A DNA stretch of 5,489 nucleotides from contig DAOVDO010000070.1 in the NCBI GenBank assembly GCA_030669525.1, positions 1 through 5,489 on the forward strand. The letters run 5' to 3'. Shown here one piece after another: positions 5,416 to 5,489 of the stretch. Positions within the stretch are counted from its first letter, which is position 1. Each line of letters opens with the position of its first letter. Under the pieces are notes generated by a model. It was given only the letters and a program-made list of their open reading frames with translations, searched no databases and had not been told where the DNA came from. Both the position numbers and the translations under genes were made by a program. The DNA is from Dehalococcoidia bacterium (GTDB taxonomy: Bacteria > Chloroflexota > Dehalococcoidia > GIF9 > AB-539-J10).

Positions 5416-5489
5416 AAAGGAGGGGAACTCTATCAGTAATACCTGCGTGAGCGCAGACGACTAATACCTTTGGGGAAGGGGGCAATGCA
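5416..5489 (+). other. Window tail: Shine-Dalgarno-like runs and a small hairpin, gene start unclear
   Basis: AAGGAGGGG (5417-5425) follows the zinc-ribbon stop directly and is a strong Shine-Dalgarno match, but no ATG, GTG or TTG lies 4-12 bases after it. The GTG at 5447 opens only five codons. A 5-bp hairpin CTGCG-TGAG-CGCAG (5443-5456) is flanked by direct copies of TAATACCT (5437-5444 and 5462-5469). ATG 5485, preceded by GGAAGG (5474-5479), may be the first codon of a gene that continues beyond the window. Confidence 0.35.

Overview
The window reads as ordinary chromosome from an anaerobic-type bacterium, most likely a member of the Chloroflexota (Dehalococcoidia-like). I infer this from the style of the Mfd sequence (for example the C-terminal helicase/TRG stretch around residues 980-1030) and from short palindromic repeats of a kind I associate with such genomes. 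No rRNA or other taxonomic marker is present, so the assignment is tentative.

Layout, left to right. (1) Positions 2-202, + strand: the last 66 residues of an acetate/succinate uptake transporter of the GPR1/FUN34/YaaH (SatP) family, ending in tandem TAG TAG. (2) A 34-bp convergent gap, then a perfect 17-bp-arm hairpin (242-277) that is part of the final codons of the next gene. (3) Positions 237-3824, - strand: a complete mfd gene for the transcription-repair coupling factor. All helicase and RNA-polymerase-binding domains are visible, but it carries an unusual extra segment of about 42 residues and two atypical residues in conserved helicase motifs. (4) A 65-bp divergent promoter region (3825-3889). 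Good -10 boxes on both strands sit 6-8 bases from their ATGs, neither gene has a Shine-Dalgarno sequence, and the two -35 boxes overlap, so both messages look leaderless. (5) Positions 3890-5017, + strand: proB (glutamate 5-kinase, first step of proline synthesis), complete from end to end in one frame apart from a single in-frame TAG at codon 84. A REP-like palindrome also encodes an extra peptide within its kinase domain. (6) Positions 5035-5086: a 52-bp composite palindrome that folds as a perfect three-way junction. (7) Positions 5114-5489: a possible 19-codon leader ORF, a 70-81-residue zinc-ribbon protein with strong ribosome binding sites, and the beginning of something further downstream.

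The genes do not form one pathway: transport, DNA repair and amino acid synthesis simply sit next to each other. No proA is visible beside proB. I do not see a new multi-gene system. The most informative signals are the interrupted but otherwise intact proB, the back-to-back leaderless promoters, and the palindromic repeats (one within a coding sequence and one three-way junction).
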